From contig JANYHK010000044.1 of the NCBI GenBank assembly GCA_025359105.1, positions 62,001-126,000 on the forward strand: 64,000 bases of DNA, in the 5' to 3' direction. Both the position numbers and the translations under genes were made by a program. The notes below the pieces were generated by a model. That model was not told where the DNA came from. It did no database searches and saw nothing but the letters and a program-made list of their open reading frames with translations. Origin of the DNA: Myxococcales bacterium. GTDB lineage: Bacteria; Myxococcota_A; Polyangia; Polyangiales; Polyangiaceae. Numbering within the stretch: position 1 is the first letter of the stretch; every line of letters begins with the position of its first letter. Shown here piece after piece: positions 25,213 to 34,245 of this stretch.

Positions 25213-28200
25213 GTGAAGGCTGGGGACGTTCTCGGTGCGCGCTACGAGATCGAGGCCCTCGCCGGCGCCGGCGGCATGGGGGCGGTGTACCGCGCGCGCG
25301 ACCGGTCGAGTGACGCGATCGTCGCGGTCAAGGTCCTCACACACGCCGGTGACGATGACGCGTCGGGCGGCCTCTTGCCCGGCGTCACCGAAGCGCGCTT
25401 CCTCCGCGAGGCCCGGGTCCTCGCGCAGCTAGATCACCCGGGGATCGTTCGCTACATCGCCCACGGGTTCACGCCCGGCGGCGCGCCCTACCTCGTGATG
25501 GAGTGGATGGAGGGGGAGACGTTCGAGCAACGACTCAAGCGGGCCCCGATCTCCGACGACGACGCCCTCGCGCTCTGCGAGGGGATCGCGGAGGCGCTGG
25601 GATATGTGCACTCCGCAGGCATCGTTCATCGCGACGTGAAGCCGAGCAACGTGATGCTCGCCGCCGGCGGGCGCATCCGGCTCGTGGACTTCGGGATCGC
25701 GCGCCTCGTCCCGGTCGCGAGCGGCCTGTCGCTCAGCGGGGCGATCATCGGGACCTTCCGCTACATGGCGCCGGAGCAAGCCGGCGGCGAGAGCGAGATC
25801 GGACCACCGGCCGACGTCCACGGGCTCGGCGCGTGCGCGTACCGAGCGCTCACCGGTCGCGCCCCCTACGATGCGGACGACGCCGGCAGCGTGCTCGGCA
25901 AGCTGTTCCTCGAGGACGCGCCGCGCCTCGGCGATGCGCGCCCCGACATCGACCCGGCCGTGTGCGCGGTCGTCGACCGCATGATCGCGAAGGCCGCGGC
26001 CGCGCGGTTCCCCGACGGGACCGCGGCCGCGCAGGCTATCGCGGCCGCGCGGCGTGAGACGCGAGTGACACGCACGAGCGTCCTGCCGCCGTCGCGTGCC
26101 ACACTGACCGACGCCGAGCGGCGCGTGGCGAGCGTGATCGCGGCGATCCTGGAGGGCGAGGGCGCGCTGGCCGCGGCGCGGGCGACGGTGGCGCCGTTCG
26201 GTGCCCAGGTCGCCGCCGTCGACGCACGAACGCTGGTGGCGACCCTCGCGACGCGCGCCGAGGTGCGCGAGCAAGCAGCCCAGGCGGTGAGGTGCGCGGG
26301 CGCGCTCTTGGCCGCGTGCCCGGGCGCGCGGATCGTCGTGGCGACGGGTCGGTCGGAGGTGAAGGGAACCGCGCGCGTGGGCGACGCGATCGACCGGGCC
26401 GTTCGCCTCGTGCGGGACGCGGCGGTCGGCGTTGCGCTGGACGACGTCACCGCGGGCCTCGTCGCGGGAAAGCTCGACCCGGCGGAGGGGACCGACGCGC
26501 CTCGCATGCTGCTCGGTCGCGCCCGTCCGTGCGTCGGACGAGAGCGCGAGCTCGCGCTGCTCGAGCTGACGCTCGAACAGGCGGCCCACGACTCGGCGAC
26601 GAGGGCCGTCCTCATCGTCGGCGACGCGGGTGTCGGCAAGACCCGCTTGCTCCACGAGCTGCGCGCCGGGCTGCACGCGCGCGAGATCGAGCCATGGGTC
26701 GCGCGTACCGACGCGATCACCGCGGGGGCCCCCTTCGGGATGCTCGCGCAGCTTCTCCACTGCGCGGCCGGGATCGCCGAGGGCGAGCCGGAGGCCGCGC
26801 GGTGCGCCAAGATAGCTGCCCGCGTCGCGTTGCATATCGGCTCCGCAGACGCGCCGCGTGTGGCTGCGTTCCTCGGCGAGATCTGCGGCGCACGCTTCGA
26901 CGCGAACGCCGTCCCGGTCCTCCGTGGCGCGAGGCGCGATCCCCAGGTGATGGGTGATCAGATGCGCCGGGCTTGGGAGGACTTCGTCGCCGCCGAGGCC
27001 CGTGCGCGGCCGGTGGTGCTGGTCCTCGAGGACCTGCACTGGGGGGACGTGCCCAGCGTGAAGCTCGTCGGTGACGCGCTCGCGCATGCGCGCGGGCTTC
27101 CCTTCGTCGTCATCGCGTCGGCGCGGCCCGAGGTCCACCGAATTTTTCCCGCGCTGTGGGAGGGCCGCCGTGTCACGGACCTTCCGCTGCTCCCACTCAC
27201 GGAAGCGGCGAGCAAGCTCCTCGCGCGTCACGTGCTCGGGGACGGCGCGCCCGCCGCGGCGGTCGATCGGCTCGTTCACCACGCGCAGGGCAACGCGCTC
27301 TTCCTCGAGGAGCTCATTCGCGCCGAGAGCGAGGGGCGCAGAGGCGCCTTCCCGGAGACGGTCCTCGCGATGGTCCACTCTCGCCTCGAAGAGCTCGATC
27401 CCGAGTGCCGGCGCGCGCTGCGGGCGGCGAGCGTCTTCGGGCAGGCGTTCTGGGTGGGAGGGGTGCGCGCCCTCTTCGGCGGCGCGGAGGCCAGCGCGCT
27501 CGACGTCGCCATCGGGCGTCTCGTCGCCCGCGAGCTCGTGGACGCGCGAAAGGAGCCCAAGTTCCCAGGGGAGAGCGAGCTCTTCTTCCGGCACGAGACC
27601 GTTCGCGAGGCGGCGTACGCGACTCTGACGGAGCGCGACCGGGTGCTGGCCCATCGCGAAGCGGGCGTTTGGCTCGAGGCGCACGGCGAAGGGAGCGCGC
27701 TGGCGCTCGCCGAGCACTTCGAGCGAGGCGGCGTCGCCGAGCGCGCGGCGGGGTTCTACCTGCGGGCCACGAAGCAGGCGCTGGCGGGCCACGACTTCGG
27801 CGGCGCGCTCGCACGGGCCGAGCGCGGTGTTGCCTGCGCTCCGGGGGGGCCGCGCGAAGGGTTCTTTCGGCTCGCGCAAGCGGAGGCGCACCGGTGGGCC
27901 AGCGCGCCTGCGGAGGGCGCCGCGAGCGCGGCCCTCGCGATGTCGCTTCTTCCGCGAGGCGCCGCGGCGTGGTTCGACGCCGTGGCGGAGGTCATGACCT
28001 CGCGTGGCTACGCCGGGGACTACGGCGAGGTCGAGCGCGTCGCGGGCGAGGCTGGCGCGGTGGACGCCGAGGCGGACGCGGCGCCGAACCAGATCGCCTG
28101 CCTCGCCCGCGGCGCGATGCAGCTGATGCTCGCGGGCCGGTACGACGCGGCGCGAGGGCTCTCGGACCGCGCCTTCCAGGTCGCCGGCGACGTCACCTCG

Positions 28201-29004
28201 CTCGAGCCTCGCTCGGCCGCCTTCGTGCACCTCCTGCGATCGTGGAACGCATATTACGCCGGTAAGCTCGCCGAGTATCTGACGGGCCAGGAGGCGGCCG
28301 CCCGCGCGTTTGCCCACGAGGGGGACGTGCGCACGGCGTGCCGCGAGTGGGTGAACTTCGGGCACGCGTGCATGGAGGTCGGCGCCTACGAGCGCGCCAT
28401 CGGCGTGTTCCGGGTGTGGCGGGCGCCGTCCGAGCGCATCGGGCTATCCACCGTCGTGGCGACCGCGCTTCAGAACGAGGGCCTGTCGCTCTCCTGCCTC
28501 GGGCAGCACGACGCCGCGCGCGCCGTGGAAGAGGAGGCGCTCGCCCTCGCGCGTTCCCTCGGCAACCTGCGGCTGGAGGCGGGATGCCACGAGTACCTGT
28601 CGATCGGCGCCGCGCGTGTCGGCGACTTCGCGACGGCGCATGCGCAGGCCGTCCTCTCGCTCGCCCGCGTCTCCGACCTCGCCCCGCTGCGTGCGTGCGT
28701 TCTCGCGACCCTTTCGACGGCGCTCCTGGGCCTCGGCGACGTGAGCCAAGCCGTCCTCGTCGCGACCGAAGCGATGGAGATCGTGGCGCGCCTCGGCGCA
28801 CTCGAGGAGGGCGAGGCTCGCGTCCGGCTTGCCTACATCGAGGCCCTACTGGCAGCGGGCGATCACGTTGCCGCGCGCGCCGCGCTCGCCGATGCGAAGG
28901 CGAGGCTCGCGTCCGTCGCCGACGCGATGGCGGGCTCCCCCTGGCTCGCCGGCTTCCTCGAGCGCGTACCCGAGAACGTCAGAACGCTCACGCTCGCGTT
29001 GTGA
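25213..29004 (+). CDS. Ser/Thr kinase - degenerate cyclase - AAA ATPase - TPR protein (PknK-like)
   Basis: This is a 1263-residue signalling protein. Residues 10-275 are a protein kinase: glycine loop GAGGMGAVY, VAVK with Lys40, HRDVKPSN (His139-Asp141) and DFGIARL. Residues about 300-430 resemble a class III nucleotide cyclase (ERRVASVIAAIL, then GRSEVKGTARVGDAIDRAVR) but lack the metal-binding aspartates, so probably a ligand or dimer module. Residues 435-730 are an NTPase: Walker A GDAGVGKTRLL (Lys476) and Walker B VLVLEDLHW (Glu606, Asp607). The rest is helical TPR-like repeat. GTG 25213 has GGAG at 25200-25203. It ends one base before the convergent tatC stop. Such proteins integrate signals, often toward transcription; targets unknown. 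Confidence 0.88.
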   Translation: MKAGDVLGARYEIEALAGAGGMGAVYRARDRSSDAIVAVKVLTHAGDDDASGGLLPGVTEARFLREARVLAQLDHPGIVRYIAHGFTPGGAPYLVMEWMEGETFEQRLKRAPISDDDALALCEGIAEALGYVHSAGIVHRDVKPSNVMLAAGGRIRLVDFGIARLVPVASGLSLSGAIIGTFRYMAPEQAGGESEIGPPADVHGLGACAYRALTGRAPYDADDAGSVLGKLFLEDAPRLGDARPDIDPAVCAVVDRMIAKAAAARFPDGTAAAQAIAAARRETRVTRTSVLPPSRATLTDAERRVASVIAAILEGEGALAAARATVAPFGAQVAAVDARTLVATLATRAEVREQAAQAVRCAGALLAACPGARIVVATGRSEVKGTARVGDAIDRAVRLVRDAAVGVALDDVTAGLVAGKLDPAEGTDAPRMLLGRARPCVGRERELALLELTLEQAAHDSATRAVLIVGDAGVGKTRLLHELRAGLHAREIEPWVARTDAITAGAPFGMLAQLLHCAAGIAEGEPEAARCAKIAARVALHIGSADAPRVAAFLGEICGARFDANAVPVLRGARRDPQVMGDQMRRAWEDFVAAEARARPVVLVLEDLHWGDVPSVKLVGDALAHARGLPFVVIASARPEVHRIFPALWEGRRVTDLPLLPLTEAASKLLARHVLGDGAPAAAVDRLVHHAQGNALFLEELIRAESEGRRGAFPETVLAMVHSRLEELDPECRRALRAASVFGQAFWVGGVRALFGGAEASALDVAIGRLVARELVDARKEPKFPGESELFFRHETVREAAYATLTERDRVLAHREAGVWLEAHGEGSALALAEHFERGGVAERAAGFYLRATKQALAGHDFGGALARAERGVACAPGGPREGFFRLAQAEAHRWASAPAEGAASAALAMSLLPRGAAAWFDAVAEVMTSRGYAGDYGEVERVAGEAGAVDAEADAAPNQIACLARGAMQLMLAGRYDAARGLSDRAFQVAGDVTSLEPRSAAFVHLLRSWNAYYAGKLAEYLTGQEAAARAFAHEGDVRTACREWVNFGHACMEVGAYERAIGVFRVWRAPSERIGLSTVVATALQNEGLSLSCLGQHDAARAVEEEALALARSLGNLRLEAGCHEYLSIGAARVGDFATAHAQAVLSLARVSDLAPLRACVLATLSTALLGLGDVSQAVLVATEAMEIVARLGALEEGEARVRLAYIEALLAAGDHVAARAALADAKARLASVADAMAGSPWLAGFLERVPENVRTLTLAL

Positions 29005-29005
29005 C

Positions 29006-29824
29006 TCAGGCGGGCGCGTCGCCTTCGGGCTTCTTCTTCTTGCCGAGGAGGAACGCGATCCCGACGCTCAGGAAGTACAGCCCGATCAGCGCGCCGCTCA
29101 CGGCAAACTGGCTGGAAATCTCGGGCCCCGGCGTCACGACGGCGCCGAGCGCGAACGAGCCGATGATCGCCCATCGGCTGAACTTCACGAGCTGCTGCGG
29201 CGTCACGATCCCCGCGATGGCGAGGAACGAGATGAAAAGCGGCAGCTCGAACACGAACCCGAACGCCAGGAGCATGCGCGTCGAGAAGTCCATGTAGAAC
29301 TCCATCGTCGGGCGGCTCGTGAGCACCGTGTCGCTCGACCCGACCTTGCCGAGGAGCGAGAAGAAGTAGTTGAACGTGAACGGGAACGCGACGTAGTACG
29401 CGAACATCACGCCCGACATGAACAACGACGACGAAAAGAAGACGAACGGGATGATGTACTTCTTCTCGCGCGCGTACAGCCCCGGGCTGATGAACGCCCA
29501 GAGCTGGTAGAAGATGATGGGCGCCGCGATGACGAGGCCGCCGACCAGCGACAGCTGCATGTAGTTCACGAACGCGTCGGCGGGCGCCAGCGTCTGGAGC
29601 TCGAGGGGCGTGTTCGGGAAGCGCGCCTTCCACGCGTGTTCGTATGGTTTCTGGAGCCACTCGAGGAGCCGCTCGCGGTACGCCCAGCACCCGGCGGCGG
29701 CCACGACGGTCCCTATCGCGGCGTGGACGACGCGCTTGCGGAGCTCCGAGAGGTGCTCCCAGATGGTCATCTTGACCTCTGCCTCCGGATCATGATGGAG
29801 CGGCGTGGTCGCGTCGTCGGTCAT
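29006..29824 (-). CDS. tatC: Sec-independent protein translocase TatC
   Basis: TatC is the multi-spanning receptor of the twin-arginine pathway and binds the RR signal peptide. The 272-residue protein begins with the conserved cytoplasmic motif EHLSELRKRVVH before the first membrane helix. Further motifs are NYMQLSLVGGLVIAAPIIFY, LWAFISPGLYAREKKY, and FVFELPLFISFLAIAGIV with the later helices. Its C terminus is lysine-rich. The start overlaps the tatB stop by four bases (ATGA), so the two are translationally coupled. The order tatB-tatC is normal. Confidence 0.97.
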   Translation of the reverse strand: MTDDATTPLHHDPEAEVKMTIWEHLSELRKRVVHAAIGTVVAAAGCWAYRERLLEWLQKPYEHAWKARFPNTPLELQTLAPADAFVNYMQLSLVGGLVIAAPIIFYQLWAFISPGLYAREKKYIIPFVFFSSSLFMSGVMFAYYVAFPFTFNYFFSLLGKVGSSDTVLTSRPTMEFYMDFSTRMLLAFGFVFELPLFISFLAIAGIVTPQQLVKFSRWAIIGSFALGAVVTPGPEISSQFAVSGALIGLYFLSVGIAFLLGKKKKPEGDAPA

Positions 29825-30438
29825 GCGGTCTCGGCAGGAGGCGGGGTCGGGGGTGCGGGCGCAGGCGCGGCGGCCTGCGTGGCCTGGTCAGTCGGGGCCT
29901 GGTCGAGGGTCGGCGGGTGCTCCTCGATGTGGGTCTGCGCGTGGGCTTCGGTGTCCGTCGGCGCGGGGGGCGGCTCGTGCTTGGGGACGACGCCGTTCGG
30001 ATCGCCGAGGACCCAGACCGGATCGTCGGCCCATTTCGATCGGGGGAAGCTCTCGACGTACACGAACGCGGTGTCCGGCAGGGCGTTGGCCGTGTCGGGC
30101 CCTTCGCGGGGCTGCTCGCGGTCGCGATCCACGGAGATCTGCGCGTCCTCGTAGCTGCTGAGGGCGGGCCCAGCGCTTTCGCTCAGCGTTGCCGCGCGCG
30201 ACACCGTGTCGAGCTCGCCGCGGGCGAGCTTGCGGATCTCGTTGAGGTCGTCGGTGAGGCCTTCGGTGCGGAGCACGTCGTCGATCCCGCTCTGGGCGCG
30301 CATGTCCGAGGCCATCCGGCGCAGCTTGCCCGACCACTGCCCCAGCGTCCGCAGGACTTTGGGCAAGTCTTTCGGGCCGATCACGACGATCGCGACCACC
30401 ACGAGGACGACGAGCTCGCCGAAGCTGAACCCGAACAC
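29821..30438 (-). CDS. tatB: Twin-arginine translocase subunit TatB (TatA/B family)
   Basis: The N terminus FGFSFGELVVLVVVAIVVIG followed by PKDLPKVLRTLGQWSGKLRR is the single membrane helix, hinge and amphipathic helix of TatA/B proteins. A total of 205 residues with a long acidic and proline-rich tail fits TatB better than the shorter TatA. GTG 30438 is required because the helix begins immediately; no ATG is nearby and the ribosome-binding site is weak. It is coupled to tatC downstream and divergent from rlmN by 49 bp. A separate tatA is not in the window. Confidence 0.88.
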   Translation of the reverse strand: MFGFSFGELVVLVVVAIVVIGPKDLPKVLRTLGQWSGKLRRMASDMRAQSGIDDVLRTEGLTDDLNEIRKLARGELDTVSRAATLSESAGPALSSYEDAQISVDRDREQPREGPDTANALPDTAFVYVESFPRSKWADDPVWVLGDPNGVVPKHEPPPAPTDTEAHAQTHIEEHPPTLDQAPTDQATQAAAPAPAPPTPPPAETA

Positions 30439-30487
30439 ACCTACAACGTAGCACGAGCGCCCCCGCCGAGCGTGGTAAAGGAGGGCC

Positions 30488-31528
30488 ATGCTCGCGCTCC
30501 AAGGCCTGTCCCCGCTCGCGCTCACCCGCGCGATTTCGGCGGTCACGCTCCCCGAGGCGCGCAAGGTGGTGGCGCAGGTCCACCGCGACGAAGCGGTCTC
30601 GACGCCCATGAGCGGGATCACGCGCCGCGCGCGCGAGGCGGTCGTCGCGGCGGGCGAGGTGCCCACGCTCGAGATCACCGCGGAGAGGAAGAGCCTCCTC
30701 GATCCGTTCGTGAAGTACGCGATGAAGACGGCCGAGGGCGAGACGATCGAGGCGGTGCGCATCCCGCTCGAGCGCGCCGGCCGCTTCTCCGTGTGCGTGA
30801 GCTCGCAGATCGGCTGCGCCCTCGCATGCACCTTCTGCGCGACCGGGCGCATGGGTCTGCGGCGCAACCTCGAGACCTGGGAGATCGTCGAGCAGGTGCG
30901 CATCGTGCGCCGCGGCTTGCCGCCGAAGACGCGCGTGCACGGCGTGGTCTTCCAGGGGATGGGCGAGCCGATGGCGAACCTCGATCGCGTCCTCGATGCC
31001 ATCTTCGTGATGAGTGATCCGTGCGCGCTCGCGATCGACGCGCGAAACATGACGGTGAGCACGGCCGGGCTGCCGAGCGGCATCCGCCGGCTCGCGAAGG
31101 AGGCGCCGAAGGTCCGCCTCGCGCTGTCGATCGGCACGGCGCGCGAGGGGGGCCGCGCGACGCTCATGCCGATCGACAAGGCACACGCGCTCGCCGACGT
31201 CCTGGAGGCCGCCGCCGAGCACGCGCGGGCGACGGGGCTCGCGCCGATGTGGGCGGTCACGTTGCTGCGCGACGTCAACGACGGCGAGGCCGACGCGCTG
31301 GCGCTCGCCGCGGCAGCCCGCGCGTTCGCCGAGAAGGCGGGCGTACGCCCACGCATCAGCATCATCCCGTTCAACGCGATCGACGGCGATCCGTTCGCGC
31401 GCTCGACAGACGTTGGGGAGGGCAAGTTCCGCGACGCCCTGTCGGCGGCCGGTGTCTTCACGCACAAGCGCTACAGCGGCGGCGGCGACGTCGACGCCGC
31501 GTGCGGTCAGCTTGCGGCGAAGGGGTGA
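30488..31528 (+). CDS. rlmN: Dual-specificity 23S rRNA/tRNA adenosine-C2 methyltransferase RlmN
   Basis: RlmN is a radical-SAM enzyme that methylates C2 of A2503 in 23S rRNA and A37 in some tRNAs. This 346-residue protein has the cluster motif CALACTFC (Cys110, Cys114, Cys117). It also has the flanking CVSSQIG with Cys103, the GMGEP motif, and the C-terminal catalytic Cys339 in DAACGQL. ATG 30488 has AAGGAGG just upstream. It appears to lead a long plus-strand transcription unit, with an outer-membrane protein gene beginning 24 bp after its stop. Confidence 0.94.
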   Translation: MLALQGLSPLALTRAISAVTLPEARKVVAQVHRDEAVSTPMSGITRRAREAVVAAGEVPTLEITAERKSLLDPFVKYAMKTAEGETIEAVRIPLERAGRFSVCVSSQIGCALACTFCATGRMGLRRNLETWEIVEQVRIVRRGLPPKTRVHGVVFQGMGEPMANLDRVLDAIFVMSDPCALAIDARNMTVSTAGLPSGIRRLAKEAPKVRLALSIGTAREGGRATLMPIDKAHALADVLEAAAEHARATGLAPMWAVTLLRDVNDGEADALALAAAARAFAEKAGVRPRISIIPFNAIDGDPFARSTDVGEGKFRDALSAAGVFTHKRYSGGGDVDAACGQLAAKG

Positions 31529-31552
31529 TGGGGGCCAAGGGGTGATGGAGTG

Positions 31553-32911
31553 ATGGGGCCGAGGTCCGGGCACGTCCGGTTCGTGTCGGTTGCGTTCGCG
31601 CTGACGGCTGCGCTCGCGCTCGCGACGCGGATCGCCGCGGCGTCGCCCGAGGACATCTTCGGCTACGGCGGCCGTTCGAGCGCGATGGGGGCGACGGGCG
31701 CGGCGGCGGGGGAGGGGTACGAGACGGCCTACCTGAACCCTGCGCTCCTCTCGACGATGCGCGCGCGCAAGCTGAGCCTCGGCCTCACGGGCGCGACGTT
31801 CCATTTGAACGCCGAGGGCGAGGGCCTGCCCGGACGCGTCTCGTATGGCGCCGCGAAGGGGCTCGTCATCGGCGCCGATCTGCCCATCCCTTTCGGCGGC
31901 ATCCTGAAGGATCGCGTCGGCGCCGGCCTCGCGTTCTACACGCCCACCGACGTCGTCGTGCGCGGGCGGATCCTGTACCCCGAGACAGCGCAGTTTCCGC
32001 TCCTGCCCGATCGCGCGCAGTCCGTCGCGATCCGCGTCGGCCTTGGTGTGGACGTCGGCTACGGTCTGCGCGTCGGCGCCGGCTTCGCCGCGCTCGCCGA
32101 GATTCAGGGCTCTGCCATCGTCGCGACCGACGCCACCGGACGCGTCGGCACGCGCGTCGAGGACCAGCTCGTGGCGACGTACGCGCCGACGATCGGCGTC
32201 GCGTACGACATCCCCGTCCGCTTTCCCACCAAGCTCCGCGCCGGCGTGACCTACCGAGGAACCCTGGACGCGCGCTTCGCCGTCCAGATCGACGCGACGA
32301 AGCTCTCGACGCTCAACATACCGCTCCTCAACATCTCCGGGCTCGCGCAGTACGATCCGGCGCAGCTCGCCTTCGAGGTCGCGAGCATCGGCGACCGGAT
32401 CACGCTCGCCGGCGGCGTCACGTTCAAGCGCTGGAGCAAGTACCCGGGCCTCCTCGAGCCGACCATCCAGTGCCCGGCAGAGAACCCGGACTGCGCGGCC
32501 CTCTTGCCCCCCAAGATTGCGTACGACGACGCGCTGGCCGTCCACGCCGGCGCCGACTGGGCGCTGCCGGTCTCCTCGAGCTTCACGCCGCATGTGCGCG
32601 CCGGCGCGATGCTCGAGCCGAACCCGCTGCCGAGCCGAATCCCGACCGCGCAGGCGTACGATCCCAGGACGCAGGGCCTCGCCGACGTAAAGGCGCGCTA
32701 CTTCAACGCGACGCGGATCGCGCTCACCTGGGGGGCAGGGCTCCGGTTCGCCGATCCGTTCCCGCCGCTCGAGCTCGACGTCTACGGTCAGCTTCACGTC
32801 CTCGCGCCGACGTCGCACGAGTCGGTGGACTCGAGCGGCGCCGTCACCCCGCTCGGCAAGGCGAGCGGCCACGTGCTCGCCGCCGGGGCAGTCTTGGGGG
32901 TGCGGTTTTGA
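31553..32911 (+). CDS. FadL/OmpP1-type outer-membrane transport protein
   Basis: FadL-family barrels move long-chain fatty acids and other hydrophobic compounds across the outer membrane. The protein of about 452 residues has a signal peptide (to about residue 30) and then the plug-region motif PEDIFGYGGRSSAMGATGAA, with ETAYLNPALLS, the NPA sequence common to the family. Many amphipathic strands follow, ending in AAGAVLGVRF with a terminal Phe. GTG 31550 or ATG 31553 may start it; the ATG is taken. The next gene encodes a second FadL-like protein and starts inside this stop codon, so both are made together. Confidence 0.85.
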   Translation: MGPRSGHVRFVSVAFALTAALALATRIAAASPEDIFGYGGRSSAMGATGAAAGEGYETAYLNPALLSTMRARKLSLGLTGATFHLNAEGEGLPGRVSYGAAKGLVIGADLPIPFGGILKDRVGAGLAFYTPTDVVVRGRILYPETAQFPLLPDRAQSVAIRVGLGVDVGYGLRVGAGFAALAEIQGSAIVATDATGRVGTRVEDQLVATYAPTIGVAYDIPVRFPTKLRAGVTYRGTLDARFAVQIDATKLSTLNIPLLNISGLAQYDPAQLAFEVASIGDRITLAGGVTFKRWSKYPGLLEPTIQCPAENPDCAALLPPKIAYDDALAVHAGADWALPVSSSFTPHVRAGAMLEPNPLPSRIPTAQAYDPRTQGLADVKARYFNATRIALTWGAGLRFADPFPPLELDVYGQLHVLAPTSHESVDSSGAVTPLGKASGHVLAAGAVLGVRF

Positions 32912-34245
32912 ATCGCAACGTCGTTCTGGGCGCGTTTTTCGCCTCTTACGCGTGCACTCTGCATGCGTCGGCCAACCCCCTCGACGCGTTCGGCCTCGGC
33001 TCGCGCGCCGCCGGGATGGGCAGCGCCGTCGCCGCCGACACGAGCGGCTTCGACGCGAACTACTACAATCCCGCCGGCCTCGCGCGCGCGCGCGGGCTCG
33101 AGATCTCCATCGGTTACTTCCGCGCGAGCCAGTACCTGAAGACGAACGGCCACGACAACGACGTCGATCCGGTCAAGGGGCTCGTGGGCGGCCTCGTCGC
33201 GCCCGGCACGTTGCTCGGCGTCCCCTTCGCGTTCGGGCTCGCCATCCACTTGCCCGACGATCGCATCTCGCGCGTCCGCGCGCTCCGGCAAGAGGTGCCG
33301 CGCTGGGAGATGTACGACAATCGCAACCAGCGCCTCTTCCTCGCCGCGAACCTGGCGGTGAGCCCGGTGAAGTGGCTGCAGCTGGGAGGAGGCTTCTCGT
33401 TCATGTCCTCCACAGAGGGCAAGCTCGACATCGGCGGGTTCCTCAACATCTTCCGCGCCGAGGACTCGCAGCTCCGCCACCAGGTGGACGCCGATCTCAC
33501 GGCGGTGCGCTACCCGCAGCTCGGCGCGCGCGTCGAGCTGTCCGAGGCGGTCGCGCTCGCCGTCGTCTACCGCGGCGAGTTCAAGTTGAAGCTGGATCTG
33601 TCGGCGTACCTGCACGGGGACATCTCGCACCTGACGACGGCGATCTACGCACTCGACACGCACAGCGTGAACAATTTCTTGCCGCAGCAGCTCGTCGTGG
33701 CCGGATCGTGGAAGCTCTCGGACGATCTGCACACGAACCTCGACGTCACGTGGGTCAACTGGGGCGCCTACGTGCCGCCGGTCGCGTCGCTGAACGTCGG
33801 GCTCGATATCCCGCCGCCCGCCGGCGGGTGGCCGAACGGGATCACCCCGCCGACGGCGCCTGCCCCCGCGAAGATCGAGGCACTCAAGATGAACGATCGC
33901 GTCGTGCCGCACGTGGGCGTCGAGTGGCGGGCGCTCGCGCGACCCACGTGGGAGGGCTTCGCGCGCGCGGGCTACGAGTACGCCAAGAGCCCCATCGGCG
34001 CGCAGACGGGCGTGACGAACTACATCGATCGCGATCGCCACTCCATGTCCCTCGGCCTCGGCCTTCGCGCGCTCGCGCCGATCGCGGAGCTGCCGGGTGA
34101 CGTGCGGCTCGACGCGCATGCGCAGCTCAGCGAGCTCGTGACGGCGACGACGCGGAAGGCGGATCCCGCGGATCTCGTCGGTGACTTCACGGCGGGCGGG
34201 CACATCTGGAACGTGGGCGCGACGCTCACCGTGGGGTTTCCGTGA
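32908..34245 (+). CDS. Second FadL/OmpP1-type outer-membrane transport protein
   Basis: This 445-residue protein has a signal peptide ending near LHASANP, then LDAFGLGSRAAGMGSAVAAD and ANYYNPAGLARARG, both FadL hallmarks. The rest consists of barrel-type strands. The TTG start at 32908 overlaps the preceding TGA (TTGA) and has GGGGG seven bases upstream; no ATG lies before the signal peptide, so TTG is the likely start. The end overlaps the next gene by four bases. Two adjacent FadL proteins suggest distinct lipid substrates or a combined assembly. Confidence 0.83.
   Translation: MNRNVVLGAFFASYACTLHASANPLDAFGLGSRAAGMGSAVAADTSGFDANYYNPAGLARARGLEISIGYFRASQYLKTNGHDNDVDPVKGLVGGLVAPGTLLGVPFAFGLAIHLPDDRISRVRALRQEVPRWEMYDNRNQRLFLAANLAVSPVKWLQLGGGFSFMSSTEGKLDIGGFLNIFRAEDSQLRHQVDADLTAVRYPQLGARVELSEAVALAVVYRGEFKLKLDLSAYLHGDISHLTTAIYALDTHSVNNFLPQQLVVAGSWKLSDDLHTNLDVTWVNWGAYVPPVASLNVGLDIPPPAGGWPNGITPPTAPAPAKIEALKMNDRVVPHVGVEWRALARPTWEGFARAGYEYAKSPIGAQTGVTNYIDRDRHSMSLGLGLRALAPIAELPGDVRLDAHAQLSELVTATTRKADPADLVGDFTAGGHIWNVGATLTVGFP

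Noticed and set aside
25205-25216. Three-codon upstream frame ATG-ACG-CCG-TGA overlapping the GTG start of the large kinase
   Set aside because: The only GGAG site lies one base from that ATG but nine from the GTG, so it serves the kinase; the tiny frame is probably chance.
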